Shown here piece by piece: positions 48,006 through 56,280 of a stretch of DNA of 64,000 nt; the first letter of the stretch is position 1, and each line of letters opens with the position of its first letter. The DNA is from Stakelama sediminis. GTDB taxonomy: Bacteria > Pseudomonadota > Alphaproteobacteria > Sphingomonadales > Sphingomonadaceae. Position numbers and translations under genes: made by a program. The notes under the pieces are model-generated. The model did not search any database. It saw only the letters and a program-made list of their open reading frames with translations, and was not told the DNA's origin. The stretch covers positions 1 to 64,000 of the forward strand of contig NZ_JACIJI010000006.1 in the NCBI RefSeq assembly GCF_014199335.1, read 5' to 3'.

Positions 48006-49501
48006 GATTGACCCACCATCGCGAATCAGCAGTCTTGTCGGATTCGAGCGGACGCTCTCGGCGATGGTCGCGCGCCGCAATATTGATATCTGGCTGCACC
48101 TCGTTGACTGCCTGTGTCGTCGGTCCCGACTATCACGCGCCACCTACCGTTGATACGGGCAGCGGCTGGACCAGACCGGTCGCGGGGGCGTCTGTGCCAA
48201 CGGACCTTACCCGCTGGTGGTCAACACTTGGCGACCCTGAACTGGAGAGATTGGTCGACACCGCACTGGCTCAGAACCTTGATATCCGCCAAGCCACCGC
48301 GCGGATCGACGAAGCGCGCGCACTGCGGGATCGAGCTGCTGGTCAACAACTTCCCACGGCTTCCGCCGGCGCCAGCGTGAATCGGCGCAGGCAAAGCGAG
48401 AATGGCCCGCTGCCCATTGGCTCCATTCCCGGCCTTGAAGCGTCCCAGACAATCTACGACGCCGGCTTCGACGCAGCCTGGGAACTTGATCTGTTCGGTG
48501 CCAATCGGCGAGGGTTAGAAGGCGCTAGCGCCAGGCTGCAGGCAACCGAAGCCGAAGCGCAGGGCGTGCGCATGCGGATCGCGGCCGAGGTCGCCCGCAC
48601 ATGGTTCGAGGCGACCGGCGCCAGAGAGGAATTGCGTACGCAGCAGGCGATGGTCGCGACGTTGCAACAGACGTTGGACCTAATGCGCAGCCGAGCCGCT
48701 CTCGGCGACGTTTCTGAGGCCGACGTGGAGGCCGCTTATGAACGCTTGGCTGCGGCCAGTGCCGCGCTACCGGACATCGAGGCTCGACAGCGCGGGGCGG
48801 TGCTCAGTATCGGTGTCCTGCTCGGCTCACCGCCGGAGCGGGAACTGAAGCTGCTCAATAGCGCTGCGTCGACCCTCACGCTGCCGACGCTGCCGGTAGG
48901 GGAGCGTGCCGACATTTTGCGTCGTCGCCCCGATGTTTTGGCTGCTGAACGGCGACTCGCTGCCAGCACCGCTGATATTGGCGTTGCAACCGCAGAGCTG
49001 TTTCCCAAGCTGTCCATTGGCGCTGGTGGCGGATTTCAGGCGCTCAGTCCGGGCGACTGGTTCGACTCATCCAGCACTCGCTTCTCCATCCTGCCGCTCA
49101 TTTCCTGGCGGCTGTTCGACGGCGGCCGCGTGCGCGCGGAGATCCGCGCCCGGGAGGCCGCACAAAGGCAGGCGGCGCTCGGCTATGAACAGGCGGTGCT
49201 GGCGGCTCTCGGCGATGCGGAGCGCAGTTTGAGCGATTATGACGCCGGGCTTGCCACATTGGCGCGGCGGCAGGCGGCGCTCGATGCTGCACGCCGGAGC
49301 GCCGGTCATGCCGAGGCGCGATATGCCGCCGGCGACATCACACGGATCGAGTTGCTTGCGGTCCAGCGCCTGCTGCACGAGGCCGAAACTGCAAATGCGC
49401 ACGCGCAGACGACAGCTGCTGTGCAACTGGTAGCACTGTATAAAGCGATCGGAGGTGGTTGGGGGGCGTCCGAAGTAGCCTCATCCACTCCTGTTTCGTG
49501 A
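48002..49501 (+). CDS. NodT-family outer-membrane efflux lipoprotein
   Basis: A 499-residue TolC-like channel. The N-terminal leader ends with the lipobox LTAC (Cys38). Two outer-membrane efflux repeats follow, with RQATARIDEARALRDRAAGQQLPTASAG and ERADILRRRPDVLAAERRLAASTADIGVATAELFPKLSIG. It completes a tripartite exporter from cytoplasm to outside. The start at 48002 overlaps the upstream stop (ATGA); a much longer in-frame extension has no leader peptide. Confidence 0.92.
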   Translation: MRLTHHRESAVLSDSSGRSRRWSRAAILISGCTSLTACVVGPDYHAPPTVDTGSGWTRPVAGASVPTDLTRWWSTLGDPELERLVDTALAQNLDIRQATARIDEARALRDRAAGQQLPTASAGASVNRRRQSENGPLPIGSIPGLEASQTIYDAGFDAAWELDLFGANRRGLEGASARLQATEAEAQGVRMRIAAEVARTWFEATGAREELRTQQAMVATLQQTLDLMRSRAALGDVSEADVEAAYERLAAASAALPDIEARQRGAVLSIGVLLGSPPERELKLLNSAASTLTLPTLPVGERADILRRRPDVLAAERRLAASTADIGVATAELFPKLSIGAGGGFQALSPGDWFDSSSTRFSILPLISWRLFDGGRVRAEIRAREAAQRQAALGYEQAVLAALGDAERSLSDYDAGLATLARRQAALDAARRSAGHAEARYAAGDITRIELLAVQRLLHEAETANAHAQTTAAVQLVALYKAIGGGWGASEVASSTPVS

Positions 49502-49545
49502 CCAGATCAGTAGTCGACTTATCGGTTGCGCTATGTTTTCTTTAC

Positions 49546-50034
49546 TTACAGTATATTGTCGTTGCCGTGGCGTGGCATCTCCGTCCCGATATGATCGGAG
49601 TCATTTGGTCTCAAATCAGTTTCCGCAACTGGCGAAGTTGAATAAGCATTGCGCGCGAACAATGCGACAATGCTCACGCTACACCAAAATGCGGTTCGCA
49701 GGCTCATGGCAATGAGAGTTCTCATTTCGTAAGCGCGACCTTGGAATATCCACACTCCAAAGCCAGAAAAGACAATGACAGTGACAATAGCTACGGTGAC
49801 CGCGAATGCAGGCGCCCATCTACTTCGCAAAATCAAACCGATCCCGGTGATGATGTATGCAAATCCAGCAAGAAAATTAAAATACAGGACGAATGATACA
49901 ATTTCCTCGCTATATTTACGTATCCCGTAAAGATTAAGAATCGCGTTTCCACCCGAAACGACCGTAGCTATTCCAAATAGAATTGCCGCTACACCGGAAG
50001 CTTTTATAGTAAAATTTAGTCTATATTTAGACAT
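49546..50034 (-). CDS. Four-helix membrane protein of unknown function
   Basis: A 162-residue membrane protein with four hydrophobic segments (about residues 9-30, 45-68, 73-95, 105-127) and a polar C terminus. No family is recognised. Its base composition is clearly lower in G+C than the surrounding genes, a sign of separate origin. It lies 34 bases downstream of the exported protein gene on the same strand, so the two form a minus-strand unit converging on the efflux operon. Confidence 0.7.
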   Translation of the reverse strand: MSKYRLNFTIKASGVAAILFGIATVVSGGNAILNLYGIRKYSEEIVSFVLYFNFLAGFAYIITGIGLILRSRWAPAFAVTVAIVTVIVFSGFGVWIFQGRAYEMRTLIAMSLRTAFWCSVSIVALFARNAYSTSPVAETDLRPNDSDHIGTEMPRHGNDNIL

Positions 50035-50068
50035 CGACCTCGTCCCATTCGCTCTTGTGAAACGTAGC

Positions 50069-50458
50069 CTATCGTTCCAACTTGAAGAGCTGCTCGCCAG
50101 CCCTCATGCCGACGTATCCATTGTTGGATCGCACCAATTGCACGCACCGCTCGGAAAGCAGGAGGCCGGGTTTGAGGCACAGGCCATCTGGCGTCGGTCT
50201 CCATTTCGGGGACAATTTCACAGGCCCGCCGGTCATCTTGCCTTTGCCGTTCTCAAAAAGGACAAGAGTGGTAACGCGGCCATCTTCCGTGGTCATCTTC
50301 CAGGGACGGCCGTCTGCAACATAGTGGGCAATTGGCACTTGCTCTGCCCTTACCGGGGAAACCGGATACCCGACTGAAAATATCGCGAATGCTAAAACCG
50401 GCAATTCCAAGCGCCTTATGTGGTTACTTTTGCGATGATTATTTGGAAAACTCTTCAT
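50069..50458 (-). CDS. Small exported protein of unknown function
   Basis: A 129-residue protein with a basic N terminus and a signal peptide (LPVLAFAIFSVGYPVSPVRA, cleavage about residue 38). The mature part (IAHYVADGRPWKMTTEDGRVTTLVLFENGKGKMTGGPVKLSPKWRPTPDGLCL) looks like a small beta-rich periplasmic domain with two Cys. The family is not recognised. An exact inverted copy of the TetR operator block lies 132-153 bases upstream of its start, so it may be induced together with the efflux pump. Confidence 0.7.
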   Translation of the reverse strand: MKSFPNNHRKSNHIRRLELPVLAFAIFSVGYPVSPVRAEQVPIAHYVADGRPWKMTTEDGRVTTLVLFENGKGKMTGGPVKLSPKWRPTPDGLCLKPGLLLSERCVQLVRSNNGYVGMRAGEQLFKLER

Positions 50459-50589
50459 CTATACCCACTCCCGGAGTTGCAAAGACACATCGTCAACATG
50501 AGGCCAATGCACTCACGCCGACCCAAGACTCCTTGGTCTCCCTCAGCCGTATGGCGATAGCCTCGGTCGAGAGGTCATACACTTCTGAG

Positions 50590-50611
50590 AGAAAGTAATC
50601 TATTACTATCT
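50590..50611 (-). promoter_or_regulatory. Second copy of the TetR operator block
   Basis: Exact 22-of-22 match, in inverted orientation, to 42248-42269 in the TetR promoter, including the palindrome AGTAAT-CT-ATTACT. It lies in the upstream region of the minus-strand gene starting at 50458 and just before the truncated recombinase. Confidence 0.7.
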
Positions 50612-50932
50612 TTTGTGTCTTAGTTTTTCAGGTCATTCCGGATTGGTAAGTCTGATGCGGCCCGGCTTTCTATGGCTGCTGCAAGAGAGGATCAGCGACA
50701 GCACGACGCCGGACGCGCTCTTCGACAAATACCGGATGACGGTAGAGATCGTTCGGCAGCTGGCGCTCACCGGATGCCACCGGTCTGAGATCGTGGGGCT
50801 TCGTTGGGACAACGTCGACATTGCATCAAGCTGTTTGCGCCTGGCCGACAGCAAGGAGGGAGCGTCCGTCCGGCCGATTGGTTTGTCCGTGATGGAATAC
50901 CTTGAGTGACCTGCCCCCCGCTGGTCCCGCGG

Positions 50933-51787
50933 TCATAACGAGAGTCTGCCGGTTTGATATTCGTGCTGCTCCACCGGCACAAGCGCGTCGGGTGTGAGGC
51001 TTCCATCATGCAGGAACGCCCGACGCGCTTGTGCCGGTGTCCGGTTCCCCAAGGATGAGTGCGGCCGGACGTTGTTGTAGTCGTAGCGCCAGACGGCCAG
51101 CTTGCGCCGGGCGTCAGCCAGGCTGTCGAACAGCTCCTCGTTCAGGAACTCGTCGCGCAGCGACCCATTGAACGATTCAATGAACGCATTCTGCTGCGGC
51201 TTGCCGGGATCGATGTAGTGCCACTCGACCCGGTTTTCGCTAGCCCACTTCAGGATCGCCCGGCTGGTGAACTCGGTCCCGTTATCGCTGACGATGCAAG
51301 CCGGTTTGCCATAGAGCCGCACCAGCGTGTCCAACTCGCGTGCCACCCTCACGCCCGAGATGCTGGTATCGCCCAGCAGGCACAGGTTTTCGCGGCAGGC
51401 ATCATCATTGATCGCCAGGATACGCAGCCGACGGGAGGCGCCGAAGGTGTCGGCCACGAAGTCCATCGACCAGCGATCGTTTGGCCGCAGCGGCACCGGC
51501 ATCGGCGTGCGACTGCCGCGAGCACGCTTGCGCCCCCGTCGCCGGCGCACCGACAGACCCTCCTCCCGGTATAGCCGGTAGAGCTTCTTGTGGTTCATGA
51601 TGTGCCCCTTGCGTTCGAGCATGACGCCGACCCGCCGGTAGCCGAACCGGCGGCGCAGGCCGGCGATCTCGCGCATCGCCTCGCGGATCACAGCATGGTC
51701 AGGCGGACGTTCTCGCCGGACCGTTTTCGGATCGACGCCGATCAGCACGCAGGCTCGGCGCTGCGAGACCTGGTAATCCCGCATCAC
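50933..51787 (-). CDS. IS407-group transposase OrfB
   Basis: A 284-residue DDE integrase-core transposase: MDFVADTF carries the first Asp (about 113-116), [11 protein letters not shown] the second, and [15 protein letters not shown] the Glu; the N terminus has the HTH_21 segment. As in other IS3 elements, the active protein is probably an OrfAB fusion made by frameshifting from orfA. It ends 26 bases from the left end of the element. Confidence 0.92.
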   Translation of the reverse strand: MMRDYQVSQRRACVLIGVDPKTVRRERPPDHAVIREAMREIAGLRRRFGYRRVGVMLERKGHIMNHKKLYRLYREEGLSVRRRRGRKRARGSRTPMPVPLRPNDRWSMDFVADTFGASRRLRILAINDDACRENLCLLGDTSISGVRVARELDTLVRLYGKPACIVSDNGTEFTSRAILKWASENRVEWHYIDPGKPQQNAFIESFNGSLRDEFLNEELFDSLADARRKLAVWRYDYNNVRPHSSLGNRTPAQARRAFLHDGSLTPDALVPVEQHEYQTGRLSL

Positions 51788-51822
51788 GCCGAGCGCTGCG
51801 TCCCGTCGCTGGCCTGGCGTCG

Positions 51823-52086
51823 TCAGCCTTTTCCCAACAGGTCTTTCAGGATCGCGTTGTCCAGCACGCTCTCGGCCAGAAGCCGCTTGAGCTTGCCGTT
51901 CTCGTCCTCAAGTTGCCGCAGACGCCGGGCATCGGACACTTCCAGCCCGCCGTACTTCGCCTTCAGCTTGTAGAACGTTGCCGGGCTGAGGCCATGCTTG
52001 CGGCAAACCTCCACCGTTGGCAGGCCCGCCTCCTGCTCCTTGATCATCCCGATTATCTGTTCCTCGGTGAAACGGCTCTTCTTCAT
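51823..52086 (-). CDS. IS407-group OrfA
   Basis: An 87-residue protein with the transposase_8 HTH ([46 protein letters not shown]) and a C-terminal leucine-zipper-like helix ([29 protein letters not shown]). It binds the element ends and regulates transposition. Start 64 bases inside the right end. Confidence 0.92.
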   Translation of the reverse strand: MKKSRFTEEQIIGMIKEQEAGLPTVEVCRKHGLSPATFYKLKAKYGGLEVSDARRLRQLEDENGKLKRLLAESVLDNAILKDLLGKG

Positions 52087-52627
52087 TCGTCTGCTCCTTC
52101 GTTGGGGCAGACTCTACATCAGATCGAGGGAGCCAGCGGGGGGCAGGTCATGAGGAGTGTAGATCGAAGGTTTCGAAGACCTACGTGTTCCCCGGCGGCG
52201 GGGAGGACAACCCCTTCGGCAGCTTTCCCAATCACTGGGAGAAAATTTTCCAGAATACAGCTTTGGCGGATGTGACGCCGCATGTCCTTCGTCATAGTTT
52301 TGCGAGTGTGGCGAATGACCTGGGCTTTACGGAGACAACGATCGCAGCTTTGATCGGGCACTCTCGGGGCACCGTCACGAGCAAATATATTCACTCGCTG
52401 GACGCGGCGTTGATCATGGCCGCGGACACGATCTCCGGTTATATTGGAGGACTTCTGGACGGCGTGGAATTTAAGCAGACGTCCTACGCGCTCGACCGCG
52501 GCGCCAGGAAGGCTACTCTGACCCGCTTCCTGAAGAGGATGTGCAGCCCACCCGACGATGGGCTGATCCCCGAGGAGCATTTGGCGGCTTGACGCAGGAT
52601 CGACACTCCCATCCCGAACCTCATCTG

Positions 52628-52744
52628 CGTCTTGGCAGCATGCTGGCTGAACACAGCCGCCGCATCGGGCTAACCAACGAAGACGTTGAGGCCCTCGAGC
52701 AGACCCGAGACAGGACGCCCGCTGAGCCTCACTCAATCGAGTGA
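52628..52744 (+). pseudogene. Remnant of a FitA/VapB-type antitoxin
   Basis: One frame here reads LGSMLAEHSRRIGLTNEDVEALEQTRDRTPAEPHSIE and stops. This resembles the C terminus of FitA/VapB antitoxins (which commonly end in a pattern like RDKTPARPVSFE). No ribbon-helix-helix N terminus and no PIN toxin is present, so it would be a fragment. The match is from memory and short. Confidence 0.35.
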
Positions 52745-52807
52745 GTGTGTTCTGATAGAGCAATTTCGGCTGCATTCCTCCTGCGAACAAAAATGGAACA
52801 AAGGACT

Positions 52808-52826
52808 TGTAAAGCGACTCTTTACA
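52808..52826. promoter_or_regulatory. Inverted repeat upstream of the HigA-like gene
   Basis: TGTAAAG-cgact-CTTTACA, perfect 7-bp arms, 42 bases upstream of the ATG. Probably the operator for autoregulation by the HigA-like protein and thus a control point for the restriction-modification operon that follows. Confidence 0.6.
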
Positions 52827-52867
52827 GGGCACAGTCCATAAAGTCGCAAAGGTAGGGAGGCGGCCAC

Positions 52868-53197
52868 ATGCGAGCTGCAGTCCGGACAACAGAGCCTGGC
52901 CATCCTGGCGAGTTCGTCAAAAGCGAAATTGTCGAGGCCAATGGTCTATCGGTGACGGATGCCGCACAGGTACTAGGCGTGACCCGGCCGGCGCTTTCGG
53001 CCCTGCTTAACGGCCGCTCGGATTTGACGCCCCAAATGGCGGTTCGCATAGAGAAAGCCTTTGGCGTGTCTATCGAACAGTTGATGGAGATGCAGACCAG
53101 CTTTGACATCGCGGAAGTCCGGAAGCGGGCGAGCGAAATCAAGGTGGCGCCTTACAAGCCGAAGACGGCTAAAGCGCGGGATGGGGGGAAGAGATGA
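52868..53197 (+). CDS. HigA-family HTH protein, probable controller of the restriction-modification operon
   Basis: A 109-residue protein: HPGEFVKSEIVEANGLSVTDAAQVLGVTRPALSALLNGRSDLTPQMAVRIEKAFG is the HigA-type XRE domain (residues about 11-65). The C-terminal tail is basic (KVAPYKPKTAKARDGGKR). No HigB toxin gene precedes it. It overlaps the methylase gene by 4 bases, so it could act like the C (controller) proteins of type II systems, delaying restriction until methylation is established. That role is inference. Confidence 0.85.
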   Translation: MRAAVRTTEPGHPGEFVKSEIVEANGLSVTDAAQVLGVTRPALSALLNGRSDLTPQMAVRIEKAFGVSIEQLMEMQTSFDIAEVRKRASEIKVAPYKPKTAKARDGGKR

Positions 53198-54993
53198 CAA
53201 ATTCTAGATCGACCGCACGCTTGGAAAGCCCAGCGATAGCCGACGCGGCCGTTGCCATAGACTCCAAGCGCGTCGAATTGGCGCGCGCCCGCGTCATGGC
53301 AAGGGCTTGGGCAGAAACGATTCCGGAGACGCGCCGCACCAGCCAAGCCGCCCTTTTCGCAAGGGCAGCAATAGAGGCATTTGCCGCGTGTGTGGCTCCT
53401 CGGCTGACCCTCAGCCCGCCCTTTGTGGCTGTCCGCGGAAAGCTCGACGCGACCGCGCGCCAGCTCGCCACATCTATTGGGCGTGAGGCGGCGATACTGC
53501 CTATCCTAGAAGGCGGCCACTTCTTGACTAGCCTCTATACGACCTTATTGCCGGGGAGAGAGCGCAGCGCCCTCGGCGCATTTTACACGCCTCCGGCGTT
53601 GACACAGCGCCTGCTCGATCTCGCCGATGAAGGCGGCGTTGACTGGTCAACTGCACGAGTGCTCGACCCGGCGAGCGGCGGTGGCGCCTTCCTTTTGGAA
53701 GTCGCCGCGCGCATGCGCCTAGCACTTGAAGGCAGCGAGCCGGCTTTTGTCCTTGCCCAGCTAGGCACCCGTCTTTCGGGCCTCGAGCTTGATCCGCATG
53801 CGGCGTCCCTCTCACAGGCCGCGCTCGAAATCTTCCTATCCGATCTCAGCATGGCGAGCGGTCGCACTACACCAGTCTTTGTGAAAGTCTGTGACACGCT
53901 CGAAGAGACGCCCGTGGCGCAATATGACCTGGTGATCGGCAATCCACCCTACGGGCGCGTGACCCTCTCGGCTGCGCAACGCGCCCGCTATGCACGCAGT
54001 CTGTACGGCCATGCCAACCTCTATGGCGTGTTCACTGACGTTGCGCTGAGATGGACACGGCCGGGAGGCGTCATTGCCTACCTCACGCCCACGAGCGTTC
54101 TAGGTGGACAGTATTACACTGCTTTGCGCCGGCTTCTCGCGGACCAGGCTCCACCCATCGCGATTGATTTTGTCCATGCCCGCCGTGGCGTCTTCGAGGA
54201 TGTCCTGCAGGAGACCCTACTTGCGCTCTATCGCAAGGGCGGAAAGCGGGATCGTTTCCAAGTTCATTATCTCAATGTCGATAACGAGCGCGAAGCGCGG
54301 CTAACTAAGAACGGCAAAGTTGGTCTTCCGCTCGACGCCAGCGCACCGTGGCTTGCGCCCCGCGAGCCGGGCCATGTGGGGTTGATCAAGTCGGCCGAAG
54401 GCATGGCCGCCCGCCTGTCGGATTGGGGATATGGCGTTTCGACTGGGCCGCTTGTGTGGAATAGGTTCAAGCCTCAGATGCGCACCCGCGCGGCGCACGG
54501 ACTGCACCCCCTAATTTGGGCGGAGGCCGTAACGGCTGATGGGCGCTTTGTATTCCGAGCACAGAAGAAGAACCATGCTCCCTACTTCAAGACGGAAGCG
54601 GGCGACGAATGGCTTGTCGTAGAGCAAGGGTGCGTCCTGGTGCAGCGCACGACTGCCAAGGAGCAACTGCGCCGCCTGATAGCGGCTGAATTGCCGCAGA
54701 CCTTCATCGACGCGCATGGTGGTGTCATCGTCGAAAACCACCTGAACATGGTGCGCGCTATCGGAAAGCCGAAAGTGACCCCGGCTACCGTTGCCGCCGT
54801 GCTCAACAGCGACGTGGTCGATCAGGTGTTCCGTTGCATCAGCGGGAGTGTCGCCGTGTCGGCGTTTGAATTGGAGGCCATTCCGCTGCCGCCTGCCTCG
54901 GCCATGGTGCAAATCGAGCGGCTTGTCGCGAAGGACTCTCCGCGTGCGGTCATCGAAAAGGCCTTGCGCAGCCTCTATGGCCTCAAAGCATGA
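53194..54993 (+). CDS. Type II adenine-specific DNA methyltransferase (M.PstI/BsuBI-like)
   Basis: A 599-residue methylase. SAM motif I VLDPASGGGAFLLEVA is at about 156-171 and the catalytic NPPY (LVIGNPPYGRV) near 249-252, the gamma-class order. SALGAFYTPPALTQRLL precedes motif I, as in Eco57I/PstI-type enzymes; the C-terminal half is a target-recognition region. Paired with a BsuBI/PstI-type endonuclease it would methylate adenine in CTGCAG or a related site. It overlaps both neighbours by 4 bases. Confidence 0.9.
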   Translation: MTNSRSTARLESPAIADAAVAIDSKRVELARARVMARAWAETIPETRRTSQAALFARAAIEAFAACVAPRLTLSPPFVAVRGKLDATARQLATSIGREAAILPILEGGHFLTSLYTTLLPGRERSALGAFYTPPALTQRLLDLADEGGVDWSTARVLDPASGGGAFLLEVAARMRLALEGSEPAFVLAQLGTRLSGLELDPHAASLSQAALEIFLSDLSMASGRTTPVFVKVCDTLEETPVAQYDLVIGNPPYGRVTLSAAQRARYARSLYGHANLYGVFTDVALRWTRPGGVIAYLTPTSVLGGQYYTALRRLLADQAPPIAIDFVHARRGVFEDVLQETLLALYRKGGKRDRFQVHYLNVDNEREARLTKNGKVGLPLDASAPWLAPREPGHVGLIKSAEGMAARLSDWGYGVSTGPLVWNRFKPQMRTRAAHGLHPLIWAEAVTADGRFVFRAQKKNHAPYFKTEAGDEWLVVEQGCVLVQRTTAKEQLRRLIAAELPQTFIDAHGGVIVENHLNMVRAIGKPKVTPATVAAVLNSDVVDQVFRCISGSVAVSAFELEAIPLPPASAMVQIERLVAKDSPRAVIEKALRSLYGLKA

Positions 54994-56054
54994 CGCTCCC
55001 CCAGGTCCTATCGTGGAAGGACATCCACGCACGTTTGCCGGAAATATTCCCAGAAGGCCTACAGAACCGCGAGCATTCAATCTGGGAAATCGCGGCCAAG
55101 ACGATCTTTGTCATGCTCTACGCGGGCGCGGTCGAAGGCGCAGACCGATGGATTCGCCCTGACCAGGTCACGCGCATGACCGACGAGCAAGCAGCTCTGT
55201 CGGATGACGATGCACGCCATGCATGGGCGAAGGCTTCCATCACGCCAAGCAAGGCGGACGTCCCTGGCCGCTGGTACGCGGTGAATACACGGGAATCTAT
55301 CCGCGATGACACGATCCGATATGCCCTAATCCAAAATAGCGCTGTGATCGAGCGCCCCGGCCTTTCTACTACGTCGCCGGCCGGCCGCTATGCTCTGCAG
55401 GCCGACTTCGCGGGTCTCCTGTCGCCCAAACTTGATGAAGCCACGTTCATTGCGAAAGCGGCCGCTTGGCGAGAGAAGCATCTCAACGCGGGCGCGCTCG
55501 CGCGAATTGCGATCGTTCGCAGGGGCGCGGCCGGTGGCGGCGCTTATGAACTTGTGACTTTTCCTAACGGCGAAACTCGGCGCATGACAACCGGACCGAG
55601 CGCTGACATTTCCAAGGCGGTGATCGAAGTTTTCGCGCCGAAGTTCCTGCAAAAGCCGGGGGTCATCACCCTGAGCGAGAGTGGCAATAAGGTAGTGGCG
55701 CGCGATGACGAACTGGCCAAGGCGATCGGTCTGACAATCCCAACGGATAGAAGCCTGCCCGACATCGTGCTGGTCGACCTCGGCCCGGCGCACCCGTTGC
55801 TCATTTTCATCGAGGTCGTGCACACGGACGGTCCCGTCAACGATGCGCGCAAGACGGCACTCCTGCAAATTGCAGAAGGGGCTGGGTTTGCGCCACAGCA
55901 CGTGGCGTTCGTGACCGCTTATCTTGATCGAGCTTCACCGACATTCCGCAAAACTGTCAGCAGTCTAGCTTGGGGTAGCTATGCCTGGTTCGCATCTGAG
56001 CCTGACAATCTCATGGTGTTCAGCGGCAAGCCACTGCAGATCGAGGGAGGCTGA
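54990..56054 (+). CDS. BsuBI/PstI-family restriction endonuclease
   Basis: A 354-residue protein. The N-terminal half resembles the helical domain of BsuBI/PstI (REHSIWEIAAKTIFVMLYAGAVEGADRWIRPDQVTRMTDEQA). The C-terminal catalytic part has LPDIVLVDLGPAHPLLIFIEVVHTDGPVNDARKTALLQIA and TAYLDRASPTFRKTVSSLAWGSYAWFASEPDN, characteristic of this family. PstI and BsuBI cut CTGCAG; the same specificity is expected but not certain. It overlaps the methylase gene by 4 bases. Confidence 0.9.
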   Translation: MTLPQVLSWKDIHARLPEIFPEGLQNREHSIWEIAAKTIFVMLYAGAVEGADRWIRPDQVTRMTDEQAALSDDDARHAWAKASITPSKADVPGRWYAVNTRESIRDDTIRYALIQNSAVIERPGLSTTSPAGRYALQADFAGLLSPKLDEATFIAKAAAWREKHLNAGALARIAIVRRGAAGGGAYELVTFPNGETRRMTTGPSADISKAVIEVFAPKFLQKPGVITLSESGNKVVARDDELAKAIGLTIPTDRSLPDIVLVDLGPAHPLLIFIEVVHTDGPVNDARKTALLQIAEGAGFAPQHVAFVTAYLDRASPTFRKTVSSLAWGSYAWFASEPDNLMVFSGKPLQIEGG

Positions 56055-56058
56055 CAGC

Positions 56059-56265
56059 ATGGTTCGCGTGCGTCTTATCGCTGGCAGGGGCGGCACGCAG
56101 GAATGCCTGCCGCATGAGACCGACACCACCCGAGAAGCATTCGCCCCGTGTACAGTAAGGAAGGTGCTTTCCTTCACCGCGACCTCCCACGTCGCCGCGA
56201 AGGCGATCGGAGGGCGCGGGGCCAATATCGATCTCACAGCCAGCGCAATTGAGTACGTGAACTGA
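56059..56265 (+). CDS. Small protein of unknown function
   Basis: A 68-residue protein with AGGGAGG as ribosome site and an ATG at 56059, 4 bases after the endonuclease stop. The sequence (VRVRLIAGRGGTQECLPHETDTTREAFAPCTVRKVLSFTATSHVAAKAIGGRGANIDLTASAIEYVN) has no motif I recognise. Position suggests the end of the restriction operon or the start of the following module. It may be a spurious frame. Confidence 0.45.
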   Translation: MVRVRLIAGRGGTQECLPHETDTTREAFAPCTVRKVLSFTATSHVAAKAIGGRGANIDLTASAIEYVN

Positions 56266-56280
56266 CCGAGCGCTGGCTTT

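Larger units (their letters stand above)
50907..52150 (-). mobile_element. IS3-family (IS407-group) insertion sequence, 1244 bp
   Basis: Terminal inverted repeats TGACCTGCCCCCCGCTGG at 50907-50924 and its inverted copy at 52133-52150 (18 of 18). The 4-bp sequence TGAG is duplicated on both sides (50903-50906 and 52151-52154), the target length typical of the IS407 group. Two genes, orfA and orfB, lie on the minus strand. The copy looks complete and recent. Confidence 0.93.
50613..52592 (+). pseudogene. Tyrosine recombinase/integrase, N-terminally truncated and split by an insertion sequence
   Basis: The first segment (to 50906) has box I with the catalytic Arg, RQLALTGCHRSEIVGLRWDNVD. The segment after the insertion (52155-52592) has box II: HVLRHSFASVANDLG, IGHSRGTVTSKYIH with His, Arg, His and Tyr. 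Removing the insertion plus one 4-bp duplicate restores a continuous frame (VMEYLEECRSKVSKTYVFPGGG). The N-terminal arm and core-binding domains are missing: a stop at 50586-50588 lies just upstream. So it is doubly broken and cannot serve as the element's integrase. Confidence 0.88.

Noticed and set aside
48736-49488. Several minus-strand frames opposite the outer-membrane efflux gene
   Set aside because: All lie inside a clear NodT-family gene and lack motifs.
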